A stretch of 64,000 bases of DNA from Myxocyprinus asiaticus. Taxonomy: Eukaryota > Chordata > Actinopteri > Cypriniformes > Catostomidae. A program made the position numbers and the translations under genes. A model generated the notes under the pieces. It was not told where the DNA came from and ran no database searches. It saw only the letters and a list, made by a program, of their open reading frames with translations. Below, one piece after another: positions 22,907 to 34,471 of this stretch. Positions within the stretch are counted from its first letter, which is position 1; each line of letters opens with the position of its first letter. The DNA lies in assembly GCF_019703515.2 (NCBI RefSeq), contig NC_059362.1, forward strand, positions 41,841,826 through 41,905,825, written 5' to 3'.

Positions 22907-23599
22907 AGAACTGTTGTATTTAGAATAGGAGAAGGAGGGCTGGGAGTCCATTATTTTCAGAATAATGTGACTGCTCAGTCAATGAAAGCCCAATAGGATA
23001 CCAGCAGATGGAGGAGGGAAAATTAGCCCACTCCTTTTGGGCTCTGATATATGGCTCACATCTGGGCTGCCTTCCATTGTTTTCAATTACAACTTTTAAG
23101 CATGGCTTCCTGTGTGCTCCATTTTTCCACAGCCCCCCAGTTCTCCCTCTCCGACCAATTACACAGTGGACAGGTGTCATGTTGCGCAAACAGATTGGCC
23201 CACCCGCTTCTGTCTGTTTTTCTCCCAGCAGTTCTGAAAGGCTCAGCATAAGCTCCCCAGTGACGGTCACAACGACACTTTTTTTTTTTTTTTTTTCTCT
23301 CTCACTGTCATCTGATTGACTGTGAGACATAAGAAGGGTGAGAAGTTCATCATTCAGACAGTCATGTCTAATGAAGGGTTTAGACCTGCTTCTAACACAC
23401 ATAATTTTGACGGGGGTTTTGCATGTAATTAGGGAGGAAAGTGTAGGCTACTTGCCGGGGAAAAATTGCAAGGTGATCTCGAAGTTACAATGCAAGACCT
23501 TGCACACCATATTTCTAAACATATATTTAAGTTGACTTGCTAACATCAAGAATTTTTAGTAATTTCATTCCTGTAGACCTTAATCGGCGTAGATGCCAT
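22902..23599. other. Non-coding, nothing recognised
   Basis: The region 22920-23420 has more balanced base composition with overlapping open frames on both strands but no recognisable protein motif. It may be ordinary unique intron sequence. There is a T19 tract near 23278-23296. Confidence 0.4.
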
Positions 23600-24582
23600 A
23601 TTTAATTTGACAAGAAGTTAAGCTCAATCGAAAACATTTGTGGTATAATGTTGATTGCCACAAAAAATTGTTTAGACTCTTTCCTCCTTTTCTTAAAAAA
23701 AAAAAAGAAAAAAGAGCAAATATCGAAGTTCCAGTGAGGCACTTACTATGGAAGTGAATAGGGGCCAATTTGTTTGGTTAAAATACACACTTTTTCAAAA
23801 TATAACCACAAAACATAAAGGATATGTATTATATAAACATGATTTTAGTGTGATAAAAATCACTTATAAACCTTTTCTGTGTAAAGTTATAGCTAATTTT
23901 ACAACTTTGTTTCCATGATGCTGTAATGTCAACTCTAAAACCCTAAAACAACTGTAAAAATGACCATTTAACAACTTAGCTCAAATAGTACACAAGTTTG
24001 AACAGAAGAATTAATGCAAGTGCTTTTATAAAATTATAAGCCTCACATTTCTGTGTTTAAACCCTCCAAATATTGGCCATGCTCACTTTTATTGTCCCCA
24101 TTCACTTTCATTGTAAGGACCTCACTGTAACCTCAAATTTCTCAAAACCTGTCAATTAAATGTCTCTTGTCGTATTTTACCCCAAAATCAAAGAAAGAAA
24201 TTAGAAATTGAATTTCGCTTAAAGTTAAGCCTTTTTCCAAGACCTACTTAAAGATTTTGTAACACTTTACAATAAGGTTCCATTCGTTAACATTAGTTAT
24301 CATGAATTCTGTATGATCAATATTCATTGTAGTTAAGAGTGAACTATATTTTTTACAGTATTTGTTAATCTTTGTTTATTGTAGTTAATAAAAATACAAT
24401 TGTTCATTGTTAGTTCATAGTGCATTAATGTTTAACTAATGTTAACATATGCAGCTTTCGAAATTAACCAAGATTAATAAATGCTGTAAAAGTATTCATT
24501 GATAGTTCATGTTAACTAATGTTTTTAACACAAATGCTGTCAATTTAGCTTAACTTCTATTGAACCTGGAACATTCCTTTAA
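23600..24582. mobile_element. Fold-back MITE family A, copy 1, carrying a nested MITE
   Basis: The left part (AGTTAAGCTCAATCGAAAAC, then TTTGTGGTATAATGTTGATT) and the right end (TTTAGCTTAACTTCTATTGA, then ACCTGGAACATTCCTTTA) match the ends of a second copy at 28719-29320. The interior contains a GCCATGCTCACTTTTATTGT-type segment. A different MITE, family B, interrupts it at about 24257-24530. There is no coding capacity. The left boundary is blurred. Confidence 0.7.
24257..24530. mobile_element. Nested MITE family B, copy 1 (right end degraded)
   Basis: It starts TTGTAACACTTTACAATAAG with repeated words GTTAACATTAGTTATCATGA, TTCATTGTAGTT and TTAACTAATG. A fuller copy lies at 34303-34747, where the right end GAACCTTATTGTAAAGTGTT is preserved as the inverse of the left end. 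Here the right end is lost. Confidence 0.75.
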
Positions 24583-24772
24583 GGCTTGGTCACGTTTTCC
24601 TTTGCATGGCTAAATGTCACAGACGAAGAAGCCGTGGGTGGATTTCAAGTGCATGTGAGTCCTGAAAAAACGTTTTGGACAAGCAGCCTGTTTTTTTGAT
24701 GCATTTATGGTCTCCCCTAGCTAAAAACTCATCAGTAAAATTATTTCCTCATCAGTTGTGAATATTCAGTGA

Positions 24773-25061
<289 letters not shown>

Positions 25062-25324
25062 CTGTGCACTTGTAGCCTGACTGCCATTATGCAGCATGCA
25101 ATTTGTGACTGCCATGCAAACAGACTAGAACTATTTAAATCATCCATTCGAAGAAGGAAGAGGAGGAGGAAGAGGAAGGGAGTGAATCGCTCATTGCACA
25201 CTCTCGCCCTAATCCCCTTTGTTAACCATATTTTAATTATTTATTTTGGCCTGTTTAAGTTTTAAACTGCAGAGTCACATTACTCACATATGTCTTCCAA
25301 TCAAATCTGTTCAGTAAGAACATG

Positions 25325-25580
25325 AGCCCGACCGATATGGGATTTTTGAGACCGATACCGATTTTAGAGAGGGAAAATTCACTGATTACCGATATGGTGA
25401 CCGATATAGCTAATTTGAGCTGGAATGAAAACAGACCTTTTCAATGTGGATTGTGCACTGATTTTGCATCGATATGACTGTGCAAAGGTACTCAGAAGGC
25501 TGCTTTCTTAAATATTTTTATCAAAGAACATTTTACTTTGTTATTATACATTGTCAACAAATTCTAGAAATGAACACTGA
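25325..25580 (+). repeat. Interspersed repeat with CCGATAT words
   Basis: The sequence AGCCCGACCGATATGGGATT, followed by GACCGATACCGATT and GTGACCGATATAGC, is the known wording at the edge of a common cyprinid DNA repeat. The other end was not found. The minisatellite at 25583-25990 follows directly and may be internal to it. Confidence 0.55.
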
Positions 25581-25582
25581 GA

Positions 25583-25990
25583 AAATAAATAATAAATAAA
25601 AATACAATAAATAGCTTAATAAACATCAGTACTGTTAGTATAAATCAATTGCTGACCATTTAAATAAAGAATAAATAAAAATACAATAAATATCTAAATA
25701 AACATCAGTACTGTATGTTTAGTATCAGTCAAATACTGACCATTTAAAATAAAGAATACATAAAAATAAAATAAATAGCTAAATAAACATCAGTACTGTT
25801 TAGTATCAGTCAAATGCTGACCATTAAAATAAAGAATAAATAAAAATACAATAAATAGCTAAATAAACATCAGTAGTACTGTTTAGTATCAGTCAAATGC
25901 TGACCATTAAAATAAAGAATAAATAAAATAAATAGCTATATAAACATCAGTACTGTTTAGTATTAATCAAATACTGACTATTTTAATACT
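25583..25990 (+). repeat. Minisatellite, about 80-bp unit, 5 copies
   Basis: Five head-to-tail units each carry AATAAATAAAAATACAATAA, then AACATCAGTACTGT and TAGTATCAGTCAAATGCTGAC. Units differ by small indels, for example a GTA insertion in the fourth (CAGTAGTACTG). Unit length is 75-90 bp. Confidence 0.92.
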
Positions 25991-27423
25991 GCTAGTCATT
26001 TAGGGGCAGGTTGTAAAACAAGAAGCATTTACACCTGCCGAATCAAGAGAGAAACAGCGGCAGCGGTGTTACACTGTATTCTGCTATACAAGTTCAGGGG
26101 AAACTTTCAACGGTGGAAAACCAGTCTTTTAAATATTACATTTTATAAATGCAATGACTGGAATTGTTCGGTTGAACGGGGTACCAAACTGAATCCTAAA
26201 CAAAACAGTTTGGTGAATACATGTTTACACATTAGCTTCCACTCAGCTGACAAGAAATGAATGTAGCTACGTGGTTAGCTAGTTAGCTATAAGCTCATTG
26301 TCACGGAGAGTAAAAGATGGACGTTGTTTATTTACTTTCCAGCATTGCGTCTCACCAACTAGGTAACAACATAGCGTGAAATGAACACTCAACAGACACA
26401 ATCCACCACCGTACCATTGTCTGCTGAGCTGCAAAAAGATGCTCTGATGAGTGACATGGTTGTGAGGGACATGGTTAACCTTATATTAGTTATATTGAAA
26501 AGGGAAAATGATGGGGTCATTGTTTATTAACTTTACAGTATGTATTTCACAAACTAGTTATCAACTTACCGAGAAGACACCGCTTAACTCCGCACTGCTT
26601 AACTCTGCCCTGTCTGCAGAACCACCGTCAGTTCAGAGTCAGCTCTGTAAACAGTGGAGTCGGAGTCGTACACACACAGAGGTCAATGCCAACCCAAGAA
26701 AATTCTTATTGGTCAACACTGCAACTTCTGTTGCAGCTCACCAAACTTGAACCCTACTCAAAATTAGCATAGGGAAATCCAAGTCCACCTTGCAAAATTA
26801 TATATCTTGCGGATTCCCATTGAGATGACTGTACCTTAAATTAGCTTTTTTTTAAATTATTATTGCTTTATTACCACGCAGTAACGGTTCTTGTCTCATT
26901 TTGAGTTAGACATGATATAATTCAACAGTCTGGTTCCGAAATTAAAAATCCCATTCATTTTCTACTTTGATGTATTGATTTTTAACAGTTACTTATAAAC
27001 CTTTAAAGACAGACCTACTGTGAGCTCACTAAACGATGGTATATACTCCTGTTGAAGCCATCATTTTTTAAAAAAAATAAAAATAAAATAAAATGAATAC
27101 CATAATTCCTGGTGAAGATCTACACTACCCGTGAATCCTGAAGAGAAGGATCTACCAGTGAGAGAGTCGCAACAAAGCACGCCAAAAGAGCTCTGCAGTG
27201 ACCGCCCACTCCCATGATGCACTGTGAATATTACTATCGAGTTGGTCTCCCTACACTCTCAAACTACTAATATATTTCTGTATGTCTGAATATTTTGCAG
27301 TAAAATATAAATATAAAGTATATTGATTCTTTGCTTGTGATCAACAACTTCAAAATCAATAGTTTCATATATTTTTATAGTTTTTATTTCAATTACATAA
27401 CGCAAATCTTTCTGTGTCTACAG
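25991..27423. other. Non-coding, upstream flank of the first visible exon
   Basis: There are no further exons with convincing splice sites. An A-rich AATAAAATAAA stretch lies near 27066-27095. The last 15 bases (ATCTTTCTGTGTCTACAG) form the acceptor of the exon at 27424. Confidence 0.5.
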
Positions 27424-28044
27424 ATAGCTTTAAGCGCAAACTGCGGAGGCGACCAATGTGGGGGCGGGGCATCATCAGGAAGAAAAAGATTTATAAAAAG
27501 GAGGAAGCAGAGGAGGTTGATGACCCAGAGGAGGAGGAGGAAGAGGAGGAGGAGAGGGCAGATGACTCCACTGCAACCGCACAAGGTGATGCTTGTTTCA
27601 CTCAGGACGAGTCTTCCTGCGACATCATGGAGCTCCATGTCAACAAACAGCCGCTCCAGGCCAACGGACATGCCCTCTCCACAGAGGAGGAGAATTCCTG
27701 CGAGCCGACAGTTGCTCCAGACTCTCAGGTCCAGGAGGAGGCCAGCCAGGCCTCCATGGGGGAGGCTTCCAGCGGTAAGGAGACGACAGAGGTCGCTGCG
27801 GTCCCTGCACCTCAGGAGTTTGTGAATGGAGACAAGTCTATGGACAGTGTGGACAGTGAGGCACATGGTAAAGAAACAGAGGGAGGTGAAAGGGAAGTGA
27901 CTGTAGATTTGGGCTCTGTTAAAGAAGTTGCTCTTGATGAGAAACCAGAGGAGCAGAAAGAATCATCTGCCCCAGAATGCAATGCAAAGGAGACTGTGAC
28001 TGCAGAGGAGGGAACAGTGTGTGATGGAGAACATGAAAAAGGAG
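27424..28044 (+). CDS. atad2b: ATAD2B-type protein, large acidic C-terminal exon
   Basis: This exon encodes part of the region after the bromodomain in an ATAD2/ATAD2B-type AAA+ nuclear ATPase, a chromatin-bound acetyl-histone reader. It begins after a good acceptor (TTTCTGTGTCTACAG) with two bases of a split codon. The first residues are SFKRKLRRRPMWGRGIIRKK. The family hallmark is a basic stretch, then W-G-[RK]-G-I-I-[RK]-K. An acidic run with about ten consecutive glutamates follows, and then the conserved DESSCDIMEL motif near residue 65. The rest is rich in E, S and T and looks disordered. It ends GAG|GTACGG, leaving one base of a codon, which joins exactly to the exon at 29837. The call rests on motif recall and on splice phase. 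ATAD2B is preferred over ATAD2 because KLHL29 is the convergent neighbour. Upstream AAA+ and bromodomain exons are outside the window or not seen. Confidence 0.88.
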
Positions 28045-28149
28045 GTACGGTGTGGTTAGAATTTGCATGACACAAATACCAAAGTACAAATTAATAAATT
28101 TGTTAATTGAAATGTATATAATTAAATTAAGTTTAACATATTATATGTA

Positions 28150-28707
28150 CACTGACAGAGCATATTATTAGGAACTCTCTGGTCTTAATAATGTGCCCGA
28201 CATGGTCTTCTGCTGTTGTAGCCCATCCACCTCATGGTTCGACGAGTTGTGCATACTGAGATGCTATTCTGCTCACTACAATTTTACAGAGTGGTTATTT
28301 GAGTTACCGTAGCCTTTCTGTCAGCTCGAAACAGTCTGGCCATTCTCTGTTGACCTCTCTCATCAAGAAGGCGTTTCCATATGCAGAACTGCCGCTCACT
28401 GGATGTTTTTTGTTTTTGGCACCATTCTGAGTAAACTCTAGAGACTGTTGTGCTTGAAAATCCCAGGAGATCAGCAATTACAGAAATACTCAAACCAGCC
28501 CGTCCGGCACCAACAATCATGTCACGGTCCAAATCACTGAGATCACATTTTTTCCCCATTCTGATGGTTGATGCGAATGTTAACTGAAGCTCCTGACCCG
28601 TATCTGCATGATTTTATGCATTGCATTGCTGCCAAACAATTGGCTGATTAGATAATTGCATGAATAAGGAGGTGTACAGGTGTTTTTAATAAACTGCTCA
28701 GTTAGTG
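28150..28707 (-). mobile_element. Tc1 deletion derivative in ATAD2B intron
   Basis: It is flanked by TA on both sides. The left end CACTGACAGAGCATATTATT and right end AATAAACTGCTCAGTTAGTG are inverted partners. At 558 bp it retains the region encoding the N-terminal DNA-binding part of the transposase but has lost the whole catalytic domain. Confidence 0.85.
28284..28559 (-). pseudogene. Tc1 transposase N-terminal HTH domain only
   Basis: An open frame of about 91 codons begins MGKKCDLSDLDRDMIVGAGR and contains the helix-turn-helix text LSISVIADLLGFSSTTVSRV. It continues with ERGQQRMARLFRADRKATVT, the beginning of the second DNA-binding subdomain. There is no internal stop. The catalytic DDE region is deleted. 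Expression is not shown. If translated it could only bind DNA. It lies antisense within the intron between two ATAD2B exons. Confidence 0.85.
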
Positions 28708-28718
28708 TATATTTAATA

Positions 28719-29320
28719 AGGAATATTTCGGGTTCAATACAAGTTAAGCTCATTCGATAGCATTTGTGGCATAATGTTGATTACCACAAATATATATTTT
28801 GACTTGGCAAAAATCTAGGTTACAGTGAGGCACTTGCAATGGGCATGAATGGGACCAATCCGTAAATGTTAAAATGCACACTGTTTTAAAAGTATAGCCA
28901 TAAGACGTAAACGATATGCTTTTTAAAATAGTTTTAGTGTCATAAAATCGCTTACTAATCTTTTCTTTAATCATTATCCCTGTAATCCCTCAAAAACGAT
29001 GATTTAAATAACAGCTCAAATATTAAAAAAGTTTAAACAGAAAAATGTATGTGCTTTTATAAATTTGTACGTTTCAAATTTCTGCCTTCTAAACGTAAAA
29101 AAAAAAAATAATTGCCTTATTCACTTAAGTCTCACTGTAACCTTGATTTGTGTTGTTTTTTATTTTTTTTTATTTTTTTTAATTTTTATTTTTTTTTAAA
29201 GAAGAGGAGGGACGAGTCGAATTATAATTTTTTTTTTTATTTAAATTTTTTTGTGGTAATCATTATGCCACAAATGCCATCGATTGATCTCAACTTGTAT
29301 TGAATCCAGAATATTCCTTT
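28719..29320. mobile_element. Fold-back MITE family A, copy 2
   Basis: The left arm AGGAATATTTCGGGTTCAAT, then GTTAAGCTCATTCGATAGCA and ATTACCACAAA, pairs inverted with the right arm (TTTGTGGTAATCATTATGCC, then CAACTTGTATTGAATCCAGA and ATATTCCTTT). The centre holds T-rich and A-rich runs. It starts only 11 bp after the Tc1 derivative at 28150-28707. Confidence 0.82.
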
Positions 29321-29836
29321 AAATTAATTACACAAGTTAATTTTGAAACTATAATTGTATTTTAAATTGCAATTTAAAAACAACAATTTGTCACACACTT
29401 AAAGGCATAGATAGATAGATTATTTAAAGTAATACATTATTTTAGTTTAAAGTTTAACACAATTTTAGAGATGTTGTTTTCTTAAAGACAGAACACAACA
29501 TTAAGCTTAATAATAAATAATTATTAATTTTGTATTAAAAACATTTTATTAGATAAATGAATTCCCATCAGCTTTATTCATTTTTTTTGGCCTCTTTTAA
29601 CAGATGCCAATACAAATGAATATTTCCTTGTACTGAAAGCCAACTGAAGGGGGATCACAGTTTAGGGAAAAACTTCACACTTTGTCCTTAAAACACCATC
29701 TGTTTCAGAGATTTCTCCTGGCGAGACTTAAAAACACAAACACTCTGAAGACTCATTTTTTCTTAGTGGTTTAAGACTTAAAATATGTGCTCAGGTTGGT
29801 GTTATTCATTATGTGACTGTGCTCATGTTTTAATAG
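29321..29836. other. ATAD2B intron
   Basis: AT-rich intron sequence ends in the acceptor GTTTTAATAG before 29837. The polypyrimidine tract is weak. No other feature was recognised. Confidence 0.55.
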
Positions 29837-29967
29837 TATCATCAAAAGGGAAGAAATGTGGAAAAGGTCCATCTGAACAGCAGCAGGAGGTATTGACTGA
29901 CAGACATGAGGAACCTCTACAGTTTCTGCCACCTCCTGATCTTGTGGTTGACCATCAGCGGCTCCAG
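29837..29967 (+). CDS. atad2b: ATAD2B-type protein, penultimate-region exon
   Basis: The first two bases complete the codon left by the exon at 27424-28044. Then 43 whole codons read SSKGKKCGKGPSEQQQ and DRHEEPLQFLPPPDLVVDHQ, ending RLQ at the donor CAG|GTGAGA. The family shows a basic S-K-x-K-K segment followed by a proline-rich PPLIVD-type motif and a leucine-rich helix at this place. PPPDLVVDHQRLQ fits that. It ends in phase 0, matching the next exon. Confidence 0.87.
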
Positions 29968-30848
29968 GTGAGAGGACAACTGCTTTTTAAGGAGTAGTAG
30001 TAATACTACTACTTTGAATTATTTTCTTCCTTATTAAAAATTGTATAAAGTTTTTTTTTGTTGTTTTTTTTTGCCTCTAATAAGGGCAGCACAATCGAAT
30101 TGTAATTGAAATTGGTAGCCCAACAGAATTAAAATTTTTAATATAATTAAAATAATTCAGTATTGTATTGCAGTTATGTAGTACTCAATTGGTCTGGGCT
30201 TGATTGATTAAAAACAAATTAAAAATAATAATAATAATAAAAAAACAGCAAGTGAATTGTGACACTGGTACTGCGAAAATGGACCAAAAAGAGAACCAAG
30301 TCCACGTACAGTGTGAGTGCAAAGAGAAGTGAGTACTTTATAACTCTTTTTTTTTTTCATGTTTTGGAAAAAGAGTGAGGTCAGAGTTTGGTTCTTTAAA
30401 AGAGGATTTCCATATGAACATCCTAATAGAGTAACTTTTTCTATAATAGTAGAACATGACCAAAATATGACTTAGTTTAGAGACCTAGTCATGGCTTGCA
30501 AGGTTGAAGTGTATAACATGATATCTACTGTTTTAATATGATTTAATGTCATTTTTTTAAGCCCTGATATTTAAGCAGCAGCAAACAGTTTAAATGATTA
30601 TTCAGTATTTCTCATATTAATAGCAATATTTTTTTTATATCAATTGAGCCATTCTACCTCTGATATGACTTTCCTTTTCTGCTTCTGTAATCAAGGCTTC
30701 GTGGGTGGGGGTAAATATCATTAATAATATCATAGCCTTACTTTTCATGATGCAATCAAATCCCAGGGGATAAATCAAGTCCCACCCTACAATATTTCTC
30801 ACTGAATATTCTGTTTCACGGGTTCTTGGAGAGAACATATATCTACAG
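29968..30848. other. ATAD2B intron, left part
   Basis: Contents are AT-rich sequence, a decayed hAT-type edge near 30084-30125 (GGGCAGCACAATCGAATTGT) and an open, exon-like 80-bp segment at 30249-30328 that I rejected because it would break the frame. Confidence 0.5.
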
Positions 30849-32513
30849 CAGTGTTTCCCAACCACTGTACCGCGGCACACTAGTGTGCCATGAAAGATTG
30901 TCAGGTGTGCCGTGGAAAATTATCAAATTCCACAAAATAAGTAAATGCATGAAAAAAATATATAGGGATCCAAACACCTCACCTTGCGGAGAAATTCGCC
31001 GTTTTGAAACCATAATCGGTCACTTTTGTGATTGTGAAGAGCAATGATTAATGTGCAGAAGTGACTGATATTTATACACTTTAAGGGTCTTTCACATGAC
31101 TCGCATCAGCGCTGCAGAATACATTGAAGTCTATAAAGTGACGCCACTTTACACCAAAGTGTTTTTCACACACACGTTTTTGCTTCACCAATAAAGTCTT
31201 TAGGTGTACGAAGCAGCAAGAAATATTTAAAAACTGTCCAAATTTGTGAAGAGACAATTGAATGTCTCATAATTTCTTTTAATTAAATATGACCTTATCG
31301 TTTACGAATATCAGAGACCCTAGTTATTGAACTAATTTAAATTCACCAAGAAAACGCTTAGACCTAAACATAAACGAGTCCTTTTATTACTTTCTGCTAT
31401 CAAAGCAACTGAAGCTTTTTTTCTCTTTTCCAAATACATGTTTTCAATGTTTATTGTGCACACCTCCTGCTTTTTTAAGTGGCAAACTCATAAAATGACC
31501 CCTCTTTTTTTTTTCTTTTTTGGGGATTTTTCCCCTTTTTCTCCCAATTTGGAATGGCCAATTCCCAATGTGCTGTAAGTCCTCGTGGTCGCATAGTGAT
31601 TCGCCTCAGTCTGGGTGGCGGAGGACGAATCCCAGTTGCCTCCGTGTCTGAGACAGTCAACCCGCGCATCTTATCACGTGGCTTGTTGAGCGCGTTGCCA
31701 CGGAGACATAGCGCGTGTGGAGGCTTCACGTCATCCACCGCGGCAACCACGCTCAATTCACCATGTGCCCCACCGAGAACAAACCACATTATAGCGACCA
31801 CGAGGAGGTTACCCCAGGTGACTCTACCTTCCCTAGCAACCGGGCCAATTTGGTTGCTTAGGAGACCTGGCTGGAGTCACTCAGCATGCCCTGGGTTTCG
31901 AACTAGCGAACTAGCGAACTCCAGGGGTGGTAGCTAGCGTATTTTACCACTGAGCTACTTAGGCGTTATTGAAACTCATTATTAACAGACTATTATTGTT
32001 GTCTTTTTGGATGAAAAATAATGCTTAGACTATAGATCTGTTTTGTTCTTTTAATGCTTAAACACTATAAAGTCTCTTGGTAGATTTCGGACATGAATGA
32101 CTCAAAATGATTCACCGACTCACTCATAGCACATAAAACGCTAATTTGTCGCCACCTAGTGACATTTCCAGAAGGGGTTACTGAACTAGTCAGTTAATAA
32201 AACTGAACAAATTTGTGAAACAGAAGCAAGCCTCACCAAAATACTTTTTATTTTGCAGCTAATTCTGTGCAGTTGTAAACTTGAATAAACCTGAATCACT
32301 AAAATAACTGGAATTGGTGCTTTTAGCTTATTCTTTAAAAAAAAAAAAAATATCCCCAGAAAATGTTTTCGTGGACCAGTGATTGTCTTACCTTTTTCGC
32401 CCATCATGAGAAAAAATATTGACGATGGTTAGCCTATGTGGGATAGTGATTTGCCGTACAATTGTTTAGTCGTAAAAAGTGTGCAGTGGCAGAAAAAATG
32501 TTGGGAAACACTG
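30849..32513. mobile_element. hAT element with perfect 8-bp target duplication
   Basis: The left terminus is CAGTGTTTCCCAACC and the right terminus TGTTGGGAAACACTG. The 8 bp before (ATCTACAG, 30841-30848) are repeated exactly after (32514-32521), which is the hAT signature. I see no intact transposase frame, so it is non-autonomous or heavily decayed. A SINE is inserted at 31519-31965. Termini of this kind are typical of Charlie/Tip100-like hAT groups. Confidence 0.93.
31519..31965 (-). mobile_element. tRNA-derived SINE, antisense copy 2, inside hAT
   Basis: It has the same body as copy 1: on the + strand CCCCTTTTCTCCCAATTTGG, CCTCAGTCTGGGTGGCGGAG, CTTATCACGTGGCTTGTTGA and GACCTGGCTGGAGTCACTCA. 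On the - strand the head has a decayed box A (CCTAAGTAGCTCAGTGGTAA). The box B region contains a small duplication (CGAACTAG repeated in GAACTAGCGAACTAGCGAAC). It is better preserved than copy 1 in its CpG positions. Confidence 0.88.
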
Positions 32514-32521
32514 ATCTACAG

Positions 32522-34182
32522 TATATACACATCTGATCAGCTGTCTACTTACACTAGTGAACTATAGCTGTGCTGAAATGTACTGATCTCAGAAGGATGA
32601 AAATTACTCTAATCATTCAACTAATTTAGGAGGGAAACTCATCAGTGTGAAGACTAAATCATCATCATCATCATCATTAGGCTGTTCAGGCCATTCTTGC
32701 AGGCATTCTCTGTCTCTCACTTACAGCCTTGCAGATACTCACTGCTGCATAATCATTCATTTCCATTTAATTATTTGCTTTTAAGTTAATCAAATTAGGG
32801 CAGCAATCCTTGATTTTGTTTTCCTTCTTATAAACACAGTTGAGCTTTTTCTGCACTCTAAATGATTGTTGTTTTGTTCAGCTTTATTTTCACTCTTTGA
32901 AAACACCAGTGGAGTTCATATTTCATTTTTTCTCCTTGAACTATTCCTTTAATATAAGGCTTAATTTGCTGTACATCCTGTTTGTTAACTAGAGAGTGCA
33001 ATATGTTCGAAGTTTACACTTTCAACACAGCAAATGGCATGCGTGCTGAGTTCCCTTCTCACCAATACCAAGTTTTCAACTACAGTATAGTGCTTAAACT
33101 GGCGACCACAGCATCTTAAAGTCAGCGTGAAACGGAAGTTGCGACCGACTTGTCTCCCGTATTGACGTATTTCTGATCAAAGAAAAAAAAGGGTGGGGAC
33201 TTGATTTTATCCATCGGTTGATGATTGTATTTTAAAAAGTGCAACAAAAAAAAAGGCAAATATGCATGGATGAATCATTCACAACAAGACCAGTAACATA
33301 CATTAATAAAATTAATAGGTTACATTTTGAGTTCATGCCAACTTTAAGAAGAAACGATTGAGAAAACTGCAGTTACCACTATCGCATGAGGACGTGCGAC
33401 ACACCCCGCTGCAACGTTCTCTATCGCACCATCACCATGGAAAAACACCCCTGAGGACTTCAGTAAACACTGCTGCTCCTTATACAGACCGTTGGTCCAC
33501 ACCACTCTGTCTGGCATCTCTCTGACCGCTGGGCTGTTCGAATCGACGGGGGGCAAAGGCCCCGAAGCACATGTCACACTAATCCGTCGGCTTATTTACT
33601 CATTTAGCGAGAAAAGGCCGATATCTTTAAGAAACAGATCGTGAAATGTCTAATGCTGTGAATAATTGCTTTTTCATCCCCGGCTTATGGAACAGATTGA
33701 ATTGCCATTGAAGTGCGGTGAGAGTTTGCGTTTAAGCAGGTATAAATGGCTGACACAATTTAGGAATGGAAAGTGGGCTGTTTTCCTGACGCTTCATTCA
33801 TATTCATTGACTGGAGATGCCCTCATTACTATTGACATTTCTGCTGCGCAGCACAGCACTGAAATACATACAGAATTAAGGGCTGTCACAGGAAACAATG
33901 AGCTTCATGTTACCTTGATGTTTTTGAGCATTGCAAGACACCAGCATGGCATCATGTGTCAGGGTTTGCATACATTGGTGAATATTGGTGGGGGTATTGA
34001 GAGGTTTCATAAGATATTCCCGCATTTGCTTTGGAATGCTTTACCCTCCTGTTTAACATTTTCTTAAAACCGTGCTTATTATAGCATGTCAAGCTTCATG
34101 TCTGCTGTTTTCATGACCAAAGAAATTGGTCCATTTTCAGTTTGACATCTTTTCATATTCGTTCTCCTAGCTGTGCGAGTTT
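32522..34182. other. ATAD2B intron, non-coding
   Basis: There is a (CAT)n-like ATCATCATC run near 32660-32678. A possible MITE lies at about 33115-33350, where the left text CTTAAAGTCAGCGTGAAACG has an inverted counterpart in TTCATGCCAACTTTAAG. The rest (33360-34140) is unique-looking sequence without a recognised feature. Confidence 0.45.
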
Positions 34183-34302
34183 CACAAAACCTGTCAAGAA
34201 AATGTCTCGGTCATATTTTACTCCAAAATTAAAGAGAGAATTTTGAAATTGAACTTCTCTTAAAGAAAGTTGAGCCTTTTTCAAGACCTACTTAAGGATT
34301 TT
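34183..34302. mobile_element. Fragment of MITE family A beside family B
   Basis: About 120 bp (AAACCTGTCAAGAAAATGTC, then TTTTTCAAGACCTACTTAAG) match 24137-24256, the inner part of family A copy 1. It is directly followed by a family B copy, exactly as at 24257. Confidence 0.8.
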
Positions 34303-34391
34303 GTAACACTTACAATAAGGTTCCATTCGTTAACATTAGTTATCATGAATTCTGAATTCTATATGATTAATATTCATTGTAGTTAACAGTG

Positions 34392-34471
<80 letters not shown>

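Noticed and set aside
23008..23402. Overlapping open frames on both strands
   Set aside because: No motif, no splice context and a poly-T-derived hydrophobic tail. This is best read as chance openness in balanced-composition intron DNA.
25583..25990. CRISPR-like array
   Set aside because: Units are about 80 bp, contiguous and AT-rich, with no short fixed repeat and variable spacers, and the DNA is vertebrate. It is a minisatellite.
27393..27866. Long antisense open frame overlapping the large ATAD2B exon
   Set aside because: It is a shadow of the acidic, GAG-rich coding strand. The sense frame has family motifs and splice sites and the antisense frame has none.
30249..30328. Open 80-bp segment with AG before it and a strong donor-like GTGAGT after it, possible extra ATAD2B exon
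   Set aside because: The polypyrimidine tract is absent (AATAATAATAAAAAAACAG), and any usable donor gives a length not divisible by three, which would break the phase-0 join between the exons at 29967 and 42757.
33666..34067. 133-codon open frame on the + strand
   Set aside because: No recognisable domain or splice context, and its position inside the ATAD2B intron gives no support.
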